Origin: an uncultured Candidatus Saccharibacteria bacterium
GTDB lineage: Bacteria > Patescibacteria > Saccharimonadia > Saccharimonadales > JAEWBQ01
Direction: 5' to 3'
Assembly: GCA_946885745.1 (NCBI GenBank)
Contig: CAMPGV010000001.1
Span: forward strand, 1 to 64,000
Length of the DNA stretch: 64,000 bases
In this document: piece after piece, positions 36,302 through 45,638 of the stretch
How positions within the stretch are numbered: the stretch's first letter is position 1
How the letters are laid out: every line of letters begins with the position of its first letter
Notes under the pieces: generated by a model
The model's database searches: none
Told to the model about the DNA's origin: nothing
What the model saw: the letters and a program-made list of their open reading frames with translations, nothing else
Position numbers and translations under genes: made by a program

Positions 36302-37200
36302 CAGTGTCTCTCCCCTGTCGTTGCATGTTCCTCAGTAGTTGAATCGGGTTCCATATATTTCATCACAATAGTCGTATAAAGACCTTTTTCCTGTAGTACA
36401 AAGTAATCAGGCTCCTTCGGAACGGCAGGCCGCGCCAGGGTGGCGTAACGACCGGCATCAAGTGTACCTCCAGTTGACTTCACACTCTGAACCCACGTCT
36501 TAAAATCGCTTTCCGTCAAGGATTGTGCTGTAAACTTCATGTCAGCATACCCCTCCCCGCTAATGTTTGCCGAGGAGCCTTTGTACTCACCTACTCGATC
36601 AGCCGCCAAATGAAGCTTAGTGGTCATACCATTCATGGCATACACTTGGCCACCCAAGCTGGGGATCCAAAATGAATTCATGGGCGCATCAGCTGTAATC
36701 TCAAAGTTAACCGGTGTCTTTTCAGGGAAGCGGAGATCGTTTGTAGTTGCGATGCCCAATTCTGGATAGATAAATAGCCATTTCCACTGCAGCGCCACCA
36801 CCTGAACTTTTACCGGTTTAACATCGGAGGTAAGCGGCCTGTACGGATCAAGAGCATGGCTACTCTGCCAGGTAATAACGCTGAGAATTGCAATAATGAC
36901 ACACGGAATACCCCACCAAATAATCTCTAGCCACTTACTATCCCCCCACTCCGGAGTGTAGCGAGCCTTATGATTATCCTCACGATATTTCCATGCAAAG
37001 AAAAAGAGCATAAAGAACACCGGCACTACAACTATAAGCGCCAACACGAGCGTAAAGACGATCAAGTCACGCTGTTTAGCCGCCACCTCGCCCTGGGGCT
37101 GGAGGACATCGATTGACACACCTGAAAAATACCAAACAGCAGCAGCAATCAAGCCGACAATCGCGGCAATCCAGAGGCCAATAACAAGCGGCTTCTTCAA
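36301..37200 (-). CDS. cyoA: Cytochrome o ubiquinol oxidase subunit II
   Basis: The quinol-oxidising subunit with two N-terminal membrane helices and an external cupredoxin-like domain. The CuA Cys ligands are missing ([14 protein letters not shown]), as expected for a quinol rather than cytochrome c oxidase. Unlike the E. coli protein, no lipobox Cys is seen in the first helix. The start is TTG 37200 with AAGGA upstream. It is the first gene of cyoABCDE. Confidence 0.95.
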   Translation of the reverse strand: MKKPLVIGLWIAAIVGLIAAAVWYFSGVSIDVLQPQGEVAAKQRDLIVFTLVLALIVVVPVFFMLFFFAWKYREDNHKARYTPEWGDSKWLEIIWWGIPCVIIAILSVITWQSSHALDPYRPLTSDVKPVKVQVVALQWKWLFIYPELGIATTNDLRFPEKTPVNFEITADAPMNSFWIPSLGGQVYAMNGMTTKLHLAADRVGEYKGSSANISGEGYADMKFTAQSLTESDFKTWVQSVKSTGGTLDAGRYATLARPAVPKEPDYFVLQEKGLYTTIVMKYMEPDSTTEEHATTGERH

Positions 37201-37274
37201 GTACGTTTCCTTATGTTAGCGTTAACTATACATATAGTACCTTGTTTGCGTCCGTTTGGTAATACCGCTTATCT

Positions 37275-37303
37275 TTGACTTACCTCGGTAATTCAACTAT
37301 AAC
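37275..37303 (+). promoter_or_regulatory. Promoter of the membrane protein gene at 37369
   Basis: TTGACT (37275-37280), 17 bp, TATAAC (37298-37303). The leader is about 60 nt. The cyoA promoter must lie in the same divergent gap; TTACCA-17-TACTAT around 37234-37262 on the minus strand is a weaker candidate. Confidence 0.65.
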
Positions 37304-37368
37304 TGCACCTAGGCCCAGTCGATTGTCACACGAGGATCGACGCAGCAGCCCTCTTTTTAGGAGTGTTA

Positions 37369-38400
37369 ATGAAAAATTGGTTCAGATGGCCAATACAAGT
37401 AAACCGAGCCTCAATGAGACACTGGTTTGTCAGGATGGTACGAGTTAATCGTGCCTCAATCTATATTGTTGCATGCGGCGTAACATCGCTGATTGCAATC
37501 CCAACCGCTCACTTGGTTGCCGCTGGAAATGGATGGTGGGGGCTACTGTATGTATTGGCGATCAACTTAGCCGTTGTCGCCATCATTACCGCAGCGCTCT
37601 ACCCTCTCGTTTCCAAGCTACCAAAAGTCCCAAAGCGACCAGCGAGAAAGCCTGCCACTGGTAAACTTTCTCGATTTGCTTACAAAAGAATACGAGAAGA
37701 GCAGCCAGACTTGCTAAACAGCCCGGTTGTATTTGAGATTCGTCTCCCATGGGAGGTACTGTTTATACCCTTCCCGGTAAAAACCAGATCAGCCCAGGAG
37801 CAGCGCGAGCAAAGCAAGGAGAGATCCAGTAGAGGACGACTAAGGAAAACCATTCGGCACCTAGAGAAACTTGCCGGTGACAGTACGATTATTACACCTT
37901 TAATACGTTTCGTACTCAGCCTTCTGTTACTAGCGGGCGCAAGTGTCATCTTGTTGCTTCCGGATGTTGAATTGGGCGGCATCGAAGTGCTGCTTATTGC
38001 GGGGTTCTTTACTTACTGCCTCATTCGTTTCGTGTCGCTATACCACCGATTAGCACGGTGGTCTGGCTATCGCGTCATCGCCTTCAGATCGCGAGAAACG
38101 GACGAATACACAGTACCTGCTCAACTTGTCGTTATCAACAAACCACGCCTACTACCAGGAGGTTCCGTACCAGCTATTCCCATCGCAAAGATCCAAGCAC
38201 CCTGGACCTCGACCGCCCCCAAAGGAGCAAGCGAGGAAAGTAAACTAAGTATCCTCGCGGGGACACTAAAACTTAACTACATTCTTGTCGATATCATCGG
38301 CGAGGAAGCGGGAGTGTTTGAGTCAATGGGACCGTTCCGTGAAGCCGTTTATTTCAACAACCAGCTCAAGGCAATAGTCGCCGAAACCAATAACCTTTAG
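37369..38400 (+). CDS. Membrane protein of unknown function
   Basis: A 343-residue protein with a basic N-terminus, two membrane helices (about 30-80), a soluble, highly charged middle (AQEQREQSKERSSRGR), two more membrane helices (about 175-215) and a C-terminal soluble domain that could be PH-like. No family is recognised. ATG 37369 has AGGAG at proper spacing; the GTG at 37363 is too close to it. It is divergent from the cyo operon and could share its control. Confidence 0.75.
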   Translation: MKNWFRWPIQVNRASMRHWFVRMVRVNRASIYIVACGVTSLIAIPTAHLVAAGNGWWGLLYVLAINLAVVAIITAALYPLVSKLPKVPKRPARKPATGKLSRFAYKRIREEQPDLLNSPVVFEIRLPWEVLFIPFPVKTRSAQEQREQSKERSSRGRLRKTIRHLEKLAGDSTIITPLIRFVLSLLLLAGASVILLLPDVELGGIEVLLIAGFFTYCLIRFVSLYHRLARWSGYRVIAFRSRETDEYTVPAQLVVINKPRLLPGGSVPAIPIAKIQAPWTSTAPKGASEESKLSILAGTLKLNYILVDIIGEEAGVFESMGPFREAVYFNNQLKAIVAETNNL

Positions 38401-38410
38401 CTACCTGAAA

Positions 38411-38465
38411 AGAGTCAGCCCGTGTCACGTGCGTTTAACGCATAGGACACGGGCTCTCTTCTTTT
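38411..38465. terminator. Long hairpin between convergent genes
   Basis: AGCCCGTGTC (38417-38426) pairs with GACACGGGCT (38446-38455); an inner TGCG/CGCA stem lies in the loop. CTCTTCTTTT follows on the plus strand. Confidence 0.8.
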
Positions 38466-38470
38466 AACAA

Positions 38471-40792
38471 CTATCGATGTTTATGAAATTTTGTTTTTCT
38501 TTTATGGCGAGGGCGCCAAGAGCGGCCACTACTCTCTTCTTCAATGTAGTGGCGGCGCTCATCCTGTAGCTTTGCAATGAAGTTACTGCCAAAGTAAGAT
38601 TCCAAGCGACGTACCTTCTCCAACTCACGCTGCTGCCCCGCCGATAGCTCATCAACCGAAATAACGCCGTCTAGGATTACCTTCACGCGCCCAAGCACAT
38701 GCTTGAAGGCTATACTTGGAATTCTGCGCCTATACCCATTCTTTAGTCGCCGCCGCTCAGCCTCAAGCTGATCATATACCCATGCCGCATACGCCTCGTT
38801 AAACATTTTCCGGAACCGCGGTGAATTGTCGGTCAGCGGCGTACTTTCAGCTTCAATCGTTTTACCACCAAATCGCAGCATCTGTCGTGTCGCAAGCGTT
38901 CCACGATGACTATCAAAGAAGACCTTACCTGGGCGCGATTTAAAGATATCCGGCGCCAGAGACATGAGCCACTTGGCTTCAACTTTCGTCACCCCTTGCA
39001 CTAAATGCAGAGTCTCTAAGCTTCCGCTCTGTGTCGGAATCTGGAGGTCAAATGGAGTGCCGGCGATAAGTCGTGCACCCACAACAACAGAACTGCTCGA
39101 TAATTCTCGCTTCGCTTTCTGCATAAGATGAACCGCCTCACCCGTGTCGTCAACTATCCATAGCTGATCAATCTGGCCAGCTACAATACAGCGAAGCAAG
39201 TCGTCGCGCTCAGCATCATCGACAGGAGAAAGTTCGCCATCGTCCAATCCCAGGTCATGATGCAATCGCCCCATAACTTCTCGCGCTTTGTCTACATTTT
39301 TCCCGATAATACCAAGCTCGTCATATTCGTCCGGTATAATACCTGAAAGCGCCAAAAAGACTTCATACTGAGCCACGAGGTCGGATTTCGCTTGCTTCAC
39401 AAAGCGCTTCCATCCAGTATAGCGCGTACCGCCCTTTACAATCCCTCCAACCTCCTGGATGGCAATAACCGCTGCCAGTTTCCGCTGAAGTTCTTTTGAA
39501 TACTGCTGGGCCTCAACAAGCATGCGCGCATAGCTTGACTCAACCGGGAACTGCTCCATTAATCGTCCGATACGCGTTACCTCATGTTGGTCCGTAAGCG
39601 CACCAAGACTCCTCAGTGTTTGCTTGGCGCGACGAATAGCCCCAAGGCGAGGGTCGTGATAAAATTCTAATTCCTCAATATCAATTCCGACATTTGCAAG
39701 ACGCAGCGTCAAGCGGTCAATGTGCTTACGTAAGATTTCCGGCACAGGATACGCATTTCGCTCCGCTAATTCCTTACAAGGCATATCCTCAAGTGGTGCA
39801 AGTATATACTCACCTGGCTTTGTACGGCCTGCCCGGCCGGCGCGCTGCAAACAGTCGGCCTGCGAGATTTGTGCGATAAACAATCCCTCAACGCCATTAC
39901 GCACTTCACTCCTCCGCTCGAGTCCCGAGTCAATGACGACGTCAACATCATCGATCGTGATACTCGTTTGAGCAATATTGGTAGACAGAATCACCTTTCC
40001 GCTATCATATGACCTAAAGACTTTCTGCTGATCTTCAACATCGAGCTGACTATGTAGCGGCAACACAGGGACGCGTCTCTCAGCAGCTTGTGCCTTAATC
40101 GCATTTGCAACCGTCTCAATCTCAGCCTTTCCTGGCAAGAAAACCAACATGTTACTCTGCTTGTATTTAATTTGATCAAGAATTTCTTTAATGAGATCAG
40201 TACCTTGGCGCTTTTTAACTTCAAAACTTCGGCCCGGCACGTTAATAACCGCAGTCGTTGAAAAATATTCGGCAAGATTATCGGTCTCAATGGTTGCGCT
40301 CATGATGAGCACTTTAAAGTGACTGTCTTCCTGGCAACGCTTTTTTGCCCACGCCACCAGAACTTCCATGTTCTCATTCCATTCGTGAACCTCATCAAGC
40401 ACTAAAATTTGACGCTCACTTACACCCGAACCAGTCAGCTCGCGCACGAGCTGCAGCCCGTCGGTGCAATACAAAATAGACGTCCCAGGGTCGTCATCCC
40501 TTTCATGAGCAGTTCGATATCCAATCACCTTGTCAGGATCTTGCCCTGTCTTGATAGCCCACTCTTCGCGTACACGTCGAGAAAGATTGCGAGCCGCGAG
40601 GATTCGCGGCTGTGTAACAATCACTTTCACATAGCCGTCCTCGGCAAGGAACTGTGGCACCTGCGTACTTTTACCCGCCCCGGTTTCAGCAGTCAAAATA
40701 GTAACCTGGTTTGCATCAACGGCATCCAGAATCTGCTGCCGATAATCGGCAATTGGCAAATCTTCGATAAGCCCAAGCTCAGCAGGTATCAT
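38471..40792 (-). CDS. DEAH-box ATP-dependent helicase (HrpA/HrpB-like)
   Basis: An RNA helicase of the DEAH/DExH group. The 773-residue protein has Walker A AETGAGKST (35-43), motif II DEVH (133-136), SAT, and QRAGRAGRTKPG, followed by winged-helix and ratchet-type regions and a basic C-terminal tail (RHKRKTKFHKHR). It is shorter than E. coli HrpA (about 1300). The role may be ribosome rescue or RNA remodelling. TACAAT (40801-40806) is 8 nt from the ATG. Confidence 0.93.
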   Translation of the reverse strand: MIPAELGLIEDLPIADYRQQILDAVDANQVTILTAETGAGKSTQVPQFLAEDGYVKVIVTQPRILAARNLSRRVREEWAIKTGQDPDKVIGYRTAHERDDDPGTSILYCTDGLQLVRELTGSGVSERQILVLDEVHEWNENMEVLVAWAKKRCQEDSHFKVLIMSATIETDNLAEYFSTTAVINVPGRSFEVKKRQGTDLIKEILDQIKYKQSNMLVFLPGKAEIETVANAIKAQAAERRVPVLPLHSQLDVEDQQKVFRSYDSGKVILSTNIAQTSITIDDVDVVIDSGLERRSEVRNGVEGLFIAQISQADCLQRAGRAGRTKPGEYILAPLEDMPCKELAERNAYPVPEILRKHIDRLTLRLANVGIDIEELEFYHDPRLGAIRRAKQTLRSLGALTDQHEVTRIGRLMEQFPVESSYARMLVEAQQYSKELQRKLAAVIAIQEVGGIVKGGTRYTGWKRFVKQAKSDLVAQYEVFLALSGIIPDEYDELGIIGKNVDKAREVMGRLHHDLGLDDGELSPVDDAERDDLLRCIVAGQIDQLWIVDDTGEAVHLMQKAKRELSSSSVVVGARLIAGTPFDLQIPTQSGSLETLHLVQGVTKVEAKWLMSLAPDIFKSRPGKVFFDSHRGTLATRQMLRFGGKTIEAESTPLTDNSPRFRKMFNEAYAAWVYDQLEAERRRLKNGYRRRIPSIAFKHVLGRVKVILDGVISVDELSAGQQRELEKVRRLESYFGSNFIAKLQDERRHYIEEESSGRSWRPRHKRKTKFHKHR

Positions 40793-40800
40793 ATGGTTTT

Positions 40801-40806
40801 ATTGTA
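40801..40806 (-). promoter_or_regulatory. -10 box of the DEAH helicase gene, leaderless arrangement
   Basis: TACAAT on the minus strand, 8 nt before ATG 40792; no Shine-Dalgarno. Confidence 0.5.
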
Positions 40807-40819
40807 GCGTAAGATGCGG

Positions 40820-43333
40820 CTAAATAACACGAGCGGCAGTGCGATCAACAACCTGAGACACGACTGCGTCAATCACAGCGCTTGTCTCCTCGCTTGTAAG
40901 TGTTCGGTCATGCGCCGTCATCTTAATACGAATCGTTACGTTCTTTGTTGCTTCACCCTCGCTTTGATATATATCAACAGGCTCAATAGCTGTTTCAAGT
41001 TCACTTTCACGAAGTGCACTCATCGTCGCCTCGATAATCCGCCCGTAAGGCACACTTTCTTCAACCTGGAAGCATACGTCGCGCTCCGTGCCAGGGAAGC
41101 GACTGAGTGGCTTGTAGCCTGGCTGAGTTTGCATAACCGCAGCCTGCAGTACATCCGTCATCAACTCAAAGCCCGCCGCATAAGGAAGCTTAAAGGCGCG
41201 AGCTACTGCCGTCTTGTATTCACCAACAACACCAAGCTTTTCGCCAGTTGAAACGCAGTACACCTCAGCGCTACGCTTTGGCTCAAACGGCGCCGTCAAG
41301 GCATTTTCAGCGGCTAATGGTCGGTATTCAACTTCAACACCAAGCGTATTCATCAGGTATTCAAGTGTATGCTTAGCGCGGTAGTAAGGGGCGCCCAACT
41401 GGGCCACCTTAGCAGCATAGACAAAGGCAGTACGCTCAAACTCTACCGGCAACCCTTCATCGTTCAGATCAGCCTGCTTATTATGCGCCTTTCCAATCTC
41501 GAACAAACCAAACTCGTCATAACCCGCCCTGATGTTGCCGTACACTTTATCAAGTAGGCTTGGTGTTAGACTTAGGCGATAGTACTGCAAATCTGGACTT
41601 AGGGCATTACCCAAGCGGAAGGCTTCTTCAGGCCGCTGTTCGGCCTTTTTGATGATATTTTCATGCACAAAGCTGTAGGTTAAAACTTCATTTGCACCAC
41701 CTCGCGCCAAGCTATCACGAATACTCTGCTTGAGTTCACGACTCAGATTCTTCGCTACAGGCTTTGCACTGCGCATCGGCAGTTCGCGTGGCAACTTATC
41801 AAATCCATAGAGACGACCCACCTCTTCCACGACATCCTCAGCAAGCTCGATATCCATACGCCAGAATGGAGCCCAATAAAACAGGGTTGGCTCGCTTGTG
41901 CCGGGTTTCTCATAAGCCTCGATCTCAACATTCGTCAAAAGTTTTACAACCTGACCAGCATCTAGATCTAACCCAAGGCGACTATTGATAAACTCAACCT
42001 CAAGCGCCTCTGGACCACCCATAGGAAATCCCATATCAGTCGCTGAATCAGCGCGCTTTACATCAAAGACCTCACCCGCCTGCTTACCGCCCGCAATATC
42101 CTGCAAGGCAGTCATAAGAAGACCAAGGACGCGGTCGTTTTGTAGTGGTGACTGGCCCTTATTGAAGCGAGTTAACGCGTCAGTGAAGACACCGTGACGC
42201 ATGCTAGTCTTGCGAACAGCATACATATCAAAAGTTGCCACTTCGAGTACAACATTTTTAGTTTCAGCGGAAACTTCACTGTTGCCACCGCCCATGATGC
42301 CTCCAAGCCCGACAATACCTTCACCGTCGACGATGACAATATCCTCATCGCTCAACTCATAGGTCTTTCCGTTGAGTAATGTTGCAGTTTCACCCTTTTG
42401 AGCAAGGCGTGCGCCAAGCTTTTGACCACGAAGTTTATCGTAATCATATGCATGCACTGGCTGCGCCGATAAGAGCATAATGTAGTTCGTAAGATCAACG
42501 ACATTATTAATTGCCTTGCTTCCCAGACGCACCAATTCACACTGGAGCCATAGCGGGCTTGGCTTAATCTCTATGTCCTTCATGGTAACCGCCATAAAGC
42601 GCGCTACTTTTTCAGGAGCTTTGTTGAACACTTCTAGGCTCAAGCCTTCGCCACTGCCAAATTCAGGTTTATCAAGATACCATGCCGGACTCGTAAATGG
42701 CTGGCCAAAAATACCAGCAATTTCTCGCGCCACACCCAGTTGGCCAAAGCAGTCCGGACGATGTGTAAACATCTTGTTTTCGATCTCAATAATTGTGTCG
42801 TCTAAACCATACGCCTTCGCAAAACTAACACCAGGTTCGATTGCGAGGCCGATTGGCCGCGGTTCCGCTGGATCAATTTCAATAATGCCATCATGATCAC
42901 CATTAATAGCCAGCTCGTCTCCGGCCGCTAGCATGCCGTGACTCAGCACACCGCGCAGCTCACGTGAGCTTAAGACAAATGGCTCTTCGTCATCGAAACT
43001 TGCCGGTACGGTACTTTGCGGCGGCAACCAAACAGCGAAAATTCCCGCTCGTGCATTCGGCGCGCCACAGACCACCTGGACATAGCCGCTATCATTGCGC
43101 GGCACGTCAGGCGTCACGCCACCGTCATCCACCAAGCATACGCGTAAACGATCTGCATTTGGATGCTGCTCAGCACTCACGACCTTCACGACGACTGCGT
43201 CCGCATACTTCCGACCCAGGTCAACAACATCTTCAACGCCACCAAGCTGCTCGTTGATCCGCTTCACGAGCTCGTCAACGGAAGGAAGCTCGAAATTAAT
43301 ATATTGCTTAACGGTATTTAAACTAACTTTCAT
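40820..43333 (-). CDS. pheT: Phenylalanyl-tRNA synthetase beta subunit
   Basis: The large subunit of PheRS, carrying editing and tRNA-binding modules. The 837-residue protein has an N-terminal OB-type tRNA-binding domain (SAEQHPNADRLRVC), the B3/B4 editing region, B5, a catalytic-like core and the C-terminal ferredoxin-fold anticodon domain ending in DRTAARVI. It follows pheS directly. Confidence 0.97.
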   Translation of the reverse strand: MKVSLNTVKQYINFELPSVDELVKRINEQLGGVEDVVDLGRKYADAVVVKVVSAEQHPNADRLRVCLVDDGGVTPDVPRNDSGYVQVVCGAPNARAGIFAVWLPPQSTVPASFDDEEPFVLSSRELRGVLSHGMLAAGDELAINGDHDGIIEIDPAEPRPIGLAIEPGVSFAKAYGLDDTIIEIENKMFTHRPDCFGQLGVAREIAGIFGQPFTSPAWYLDKPEFGSGEGLSLEVFNKAPEKVARFMAVTMKDIEIKPSPLWLQCELVRLGSKAINNVVDLTNYIMLLSAQPVHAYDYDKLRGQKLGARLAQKGETATLLNGKTYELSDEDIVIVDGEGIVGLGGIMGGGNSEVSAETKNVVLEVATFDMYAVRKTSMRHGVFTDALTRFNKGQSPLQNDRVLGLLMTALQDIAGGKQAGEVFDVKRADSATDMGFPMGGPEALEVEFINSRLGLDLDAGQVVKLLTNVEIEAYEKPGTSEPTLFYWAPFWRMDIELAEDVVEEVGRLYGFDKLPRELPMRSAKPVAKNLSRELKQSIRDSLARGGANEVLTYSFVHENIIKKAEQRPEEAFRLGNALSPDLQYYRLSLTPSLLDKVYGNIRAGYDEFGLFEIGKAHNKQADLNDEGLPVEFERTAFVYAAKVAQLGAPYYRAKHTLEYLMNTLGVEVEYRPLAAENALTAPFEPKRSAEVYCVSTGEKLGVVGEYKTAVARAFKLPYAAGFELMTDVLQAAVMQTQPGYKPLSRFPGTERDVCFQVEESVPYGRIIEATMSALRESELETAIEPVDIYQSEGEATKNVTIRIKMTAHDRTLTSEETSAVIDAVVSQVVDRTAARVI

Positions 43334-44377
43334 CTAAAACTGCCTCAAAAAGTCTAATTTTGCACTCTCAAAATGTCGGACATCTTCGATGCCGTACTTC
43401 ATCATCACCAAGCGGTCAATACCGCAGCCAAACGCAAATCCAGTGTATTCATTTGGATCAATATCGGCAGCGCGCAGCACATTCGGGTGAATCATACCGC
43501 AACCAAGCAACTCAATCCAACCTTCACCAGAACACACCTTACAGTTTGGATCCTTGCCCTCGCAAAACGGACAGCTCAGGGCAAACTCAAAGCTTGGCTC
43601 GGTAAACGGAAAATAGAATGGATTAACGCGAACGTTCAACTTTTTACCATAGTATTCTTCCAGAAATCCCTGAAGCGTCGCGATAAGCATACCGGCGTGC
43701 ACACCCTTGGCGACATAAATGCCTTCCACCTGATAGAAGGTGTGTTCGTGGCGTGCATCGAGATCTTCATTACGGAAGACGCGGTCTGGAACCACGGCTG
43801 CAATCGCTTCGCCGCTATCAAGCTGGGCGCGATACTTCTTGAGAACGCGGTTCTGCATAGTGCTCGTGTGCGCAGGCGCAATCAGCGGATCACCATCACG
43901 ATCTGTCTCGACTGTCATGAACGTATCATAGTCGTCGCGTGCCGGGTGACCTTTCGGGAAATTGAGCGTTTCAAACATGTGATACTGGTCGTCAATTTCG
44001 CGAGAATCTTCAATTACGAAGCCCATGCGCTCAAAGATACCGGATAGTCGATGGACTTCCTGCATGAGCGGATGAATCGACCCTTGGATGGTCGAAAGCA
44101 GCGCAGGCGCACTAGCGTTAATATCCCAGGGTGCCGTCACATCAAGCGGGGCAACCTTCGCACTTTCGAGCATTGCATCTCGATCAGTCACGGCAGCGTC
44201 AAGCGCCTGTTTTAACTCATTTACCGCCTTACCATATGCACCGCGCTCTTCAGGGGGAAGTGTTGGCAGCACGGCATAGAGCTGCTTTAGTTCCGGTGCT
44301 CGCAGAACAGCTCGAGGATCATCTGTGGCCGCGATACGCGCCAGCAACGCTTCGCGGACTTCATCAATGTTTGTCAT
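43334..44377 (-). CDS. pheS: Phenylalanyl-tRNA synthetase alpha subunit
   Basis: The catalytic subunit, charging tRNA-Phe. It is 347 residues long: an N-terminal coiled coil, HPLMQEVHRLSGIFERMGF, motif 2 RVFRNEDLDARHEHTFYQVEG, and motif 3 GFAFGCGIDRLVMMKYGI. Two CxxC pairs sit in the insert (SCPFCEGKDPNCKVCSGEGW), a possible zinc knuckle not found in all PheS proteins. TATACT lies 10 nt before the ATG. Confidence 0.97.
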   Translation of the reverse strand: MTNIDEVREALLARIAATDDPRAVLRAPELKQLYAVLPTLPPEERGAYGKAVNELKQALDAAVTDRDAMLESAKVAPLDVTAPWDINASAPALLSTIQGSIHPLMQEVHRLSGIFERMGFVIEDSREIDDQYHMFETLNFPKGHPARDDYDTFMTVETDRDGDPLIAPAHTSTMQNRVLKKYRAQLDSGEAIAAVVPDRVFRNEDLDARHEHTFYQVEGIYVAKGVHAGMLIATLQGFLEEYYGKKLNVRVNPFYFPFTEPSFEFALSCPFCEGKDPNCKVCSGEGWIELLGCGMIHPNVLRAADIDPNEYTGFAFGCGIDRLVMMKYGIEDVRHFESAKLDFLRQF

Positions 44378-44418
44378 AACTTCTTTCAGTATACGCTACA
44401 ACAGGGGTAAAAGCGAGT

Positions 44419-44661
44419 CTAAATTTGCCCGTTTGCACGCATCATAATGATAACGAGCGCAGCAATCGCGAGGCCAACAACCACTAGCCATAACCATGCC
44501 AAGCTGGTCGTACGCTTTGTCCCTTGCATGTACTGAGAGTCCTCTATATTTTCGAGTTTATTTTCCGACTCAGCGCGGCTTCGCGCCTTCTCCTGCAGCT
44601 CAGCCGCAATGCGTCGCTGCAACTCGCTTCGTTCTTCGTTCTGTCGAATAAATAATGCCAT
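44419..44661 (-). CDS. Small single-pass membrane protein
   Basis: An 80-residue unknown: a charged, coiled-coil-prone N-terminal half (NEERSELQRRIAAELQEKARSRAESENKLENIE) and a C-terminal membrane anchor (LAWLWLVVVGLAIAALVIIMM). It is probably tail-anchored. The extended -10 TGG-TATACT (44668-44673) lies 6 nt before the ATG. Confidence 0.65.
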   Translation of the reverse strand: MALFIRQNEERSELQRRIAAELQEKARSRAESENKLENIEDSQYMQGTKRTTSLAWLWLVVVGLAIAALVIIMMRANGQI

Positions 44662-44667
44662 ACTCTT

Positions 44668-44673
44668 AGTATA
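44668..44673 (-). promoter_or_regulatory. Extended -10 box, leaderless arrangement
   Basis: TGG-TATACT on the minus strand, 6 nt before ATG 44661. Confidence 0.5.
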
Positions 44674-44741
44674 CCACTCGTGTTTATTGTCAGAGTTCTA
44701 TGCTATACTAACGCCATATTTCACTATAAAGGAGGAAATAC

Positions 44742-45590
44742 ATGGCTACAAAGAAAGCCGCTTCGACGACGAAGAAATCGACCGCCAAAAAGGCACCCGT
44801 CGCTAAGCAAACTACAACCAAAGTTACTACTGTAAAAGCCGTTGAGGCTCGTCCAGCAGTTAAGGCAGCAGCCGCATCTCCAACTAAGTCACTGTTTGGT
44901 CGCGTCAATCGCGCACCACTCATTGCTGCGCTCATTGCCGAGTTTATCGGTACATTCTTGCTTGCAGCAACGGTAGTTGCCGGCCAAGGCCAGCCAATCC
45001 TCGTGCTGTTTGCGCTTGTCGGTATCGTTCTGACAATCGCTAGCCTGTCTGGAGCATACGTCAACCCAGCCCTAACGATCGCTGGATGGGTAAGCCGCCG
45101 CCTCACTGGTCTGCGCGCACTTGGCTACGTTATTGCCCAAGTTCTCGGTGCGATGCTTGCGCTCGTGCTGCTAAACGCCTTCGTGCAGGCATCGGCAACT
45201 GATAGCTCAGCACTTCTAAACCAGACTGCCAGCCTCTACAAAGCCGCTGAGATTCCAGCTGGCAAAGAATGGCTCGTTTTGAGCGCCGAACTTATCGGTA
45301 GCATCATTCTTGCCTTTGCGTTTGCTGCGGCAACTCGCATGGTTCTTGACCGTGCCGCACGCGGCCTGACTATCGGTCTTGGCTACTACATCGGTCTCAT
45401 GATCGCTGGCTCACTCGCAGCTGTCATTGGCGCTAGTGCAATCCTTAACCCGGCTGTCGCTATCGCACTCCAGGCAATCACCTTTACGGATGTTTGGCCA
45501 ATTGCGATTTACGGCCTCACCGCAATCGTCGGTGCCGTACTCGGCTTCCTACTCCACGACTTCCTGAGCAACTCAGAAAAAGAAGCGTAA
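44742..45590 (+). CDS. MIP-family (aquaporin-like) channel with basic histone-like N-terminal tail
   Basis: A six-helix channel for water or small solutes. The core shows AEFIGTFLL, a first NPA box in SGAYVNPAL (NPA 108-110) and a second in ILNPAVAI (236-238). The Arg that normally follows the second NPA in the selectivity filter is Val here. Residues 1-50 are a Lys/Ala/Thr-rich tail (MATKKAASTTKKSTAKKAPV and onward) resembling histone H1-like repeats. AAGGAGG precedes the ATG, and an extended -10 (TGCTATACT) ends at 44709. The long minus-strand frame opposite is a shadow. Confidence 0.85.
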   Translation: MATKKAASTTKKSTAKKAPVAKQTTTKVTTVKAVEARPAVKAAAASPTKSLFGRVNRAPLIAALIAEFIGTFLLAATVVAGQGQPILVLFALVGIVLTIASLSGAYVNPALTIAGWVSRRLTGLRALGYVIAQVLGAMLALVLLNAFVQASATDSSALLNQTASLYKAAEIPAGKEWLVLSAELIGSIILAFAFAAATRMVLDRAARGLTIGLGYYIGLMIAGSLAAVIGASAILNPAVAIALQAITFTDVWPIAIYGLTAIVGAVLGFLLHDFLSNSEKEA

Positions 45591-45605
45591 GCACAACTAC
45601 CAATG

Positions 45606-45635
45606 AAAATCCCGCCGATTATGGCGGGATTTTTT
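45606..45635. terminator. Terminator between the MIP gene and rmuC
   Basis: AAAATCCCGCC pairs with GGCGGGATTTT (loop GATTAT), with T runs on both strands. Confidence 0.9.
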
Positions 45636-45638
45636 ATG

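Noticed and set aside
37363..37368. GTG start of the membrane protein at 37369
   Set aside because: It lies within reach of AGGAG and leaves no spacing; the ATG six bases on is well placed.
44708..45106. Minus-strand frame of 132 codons opposite the MIP channel
   Set aside because: It is the mirror of the repetitive Lys/Ala codons and covers conserved MIP sequence including its promoter.
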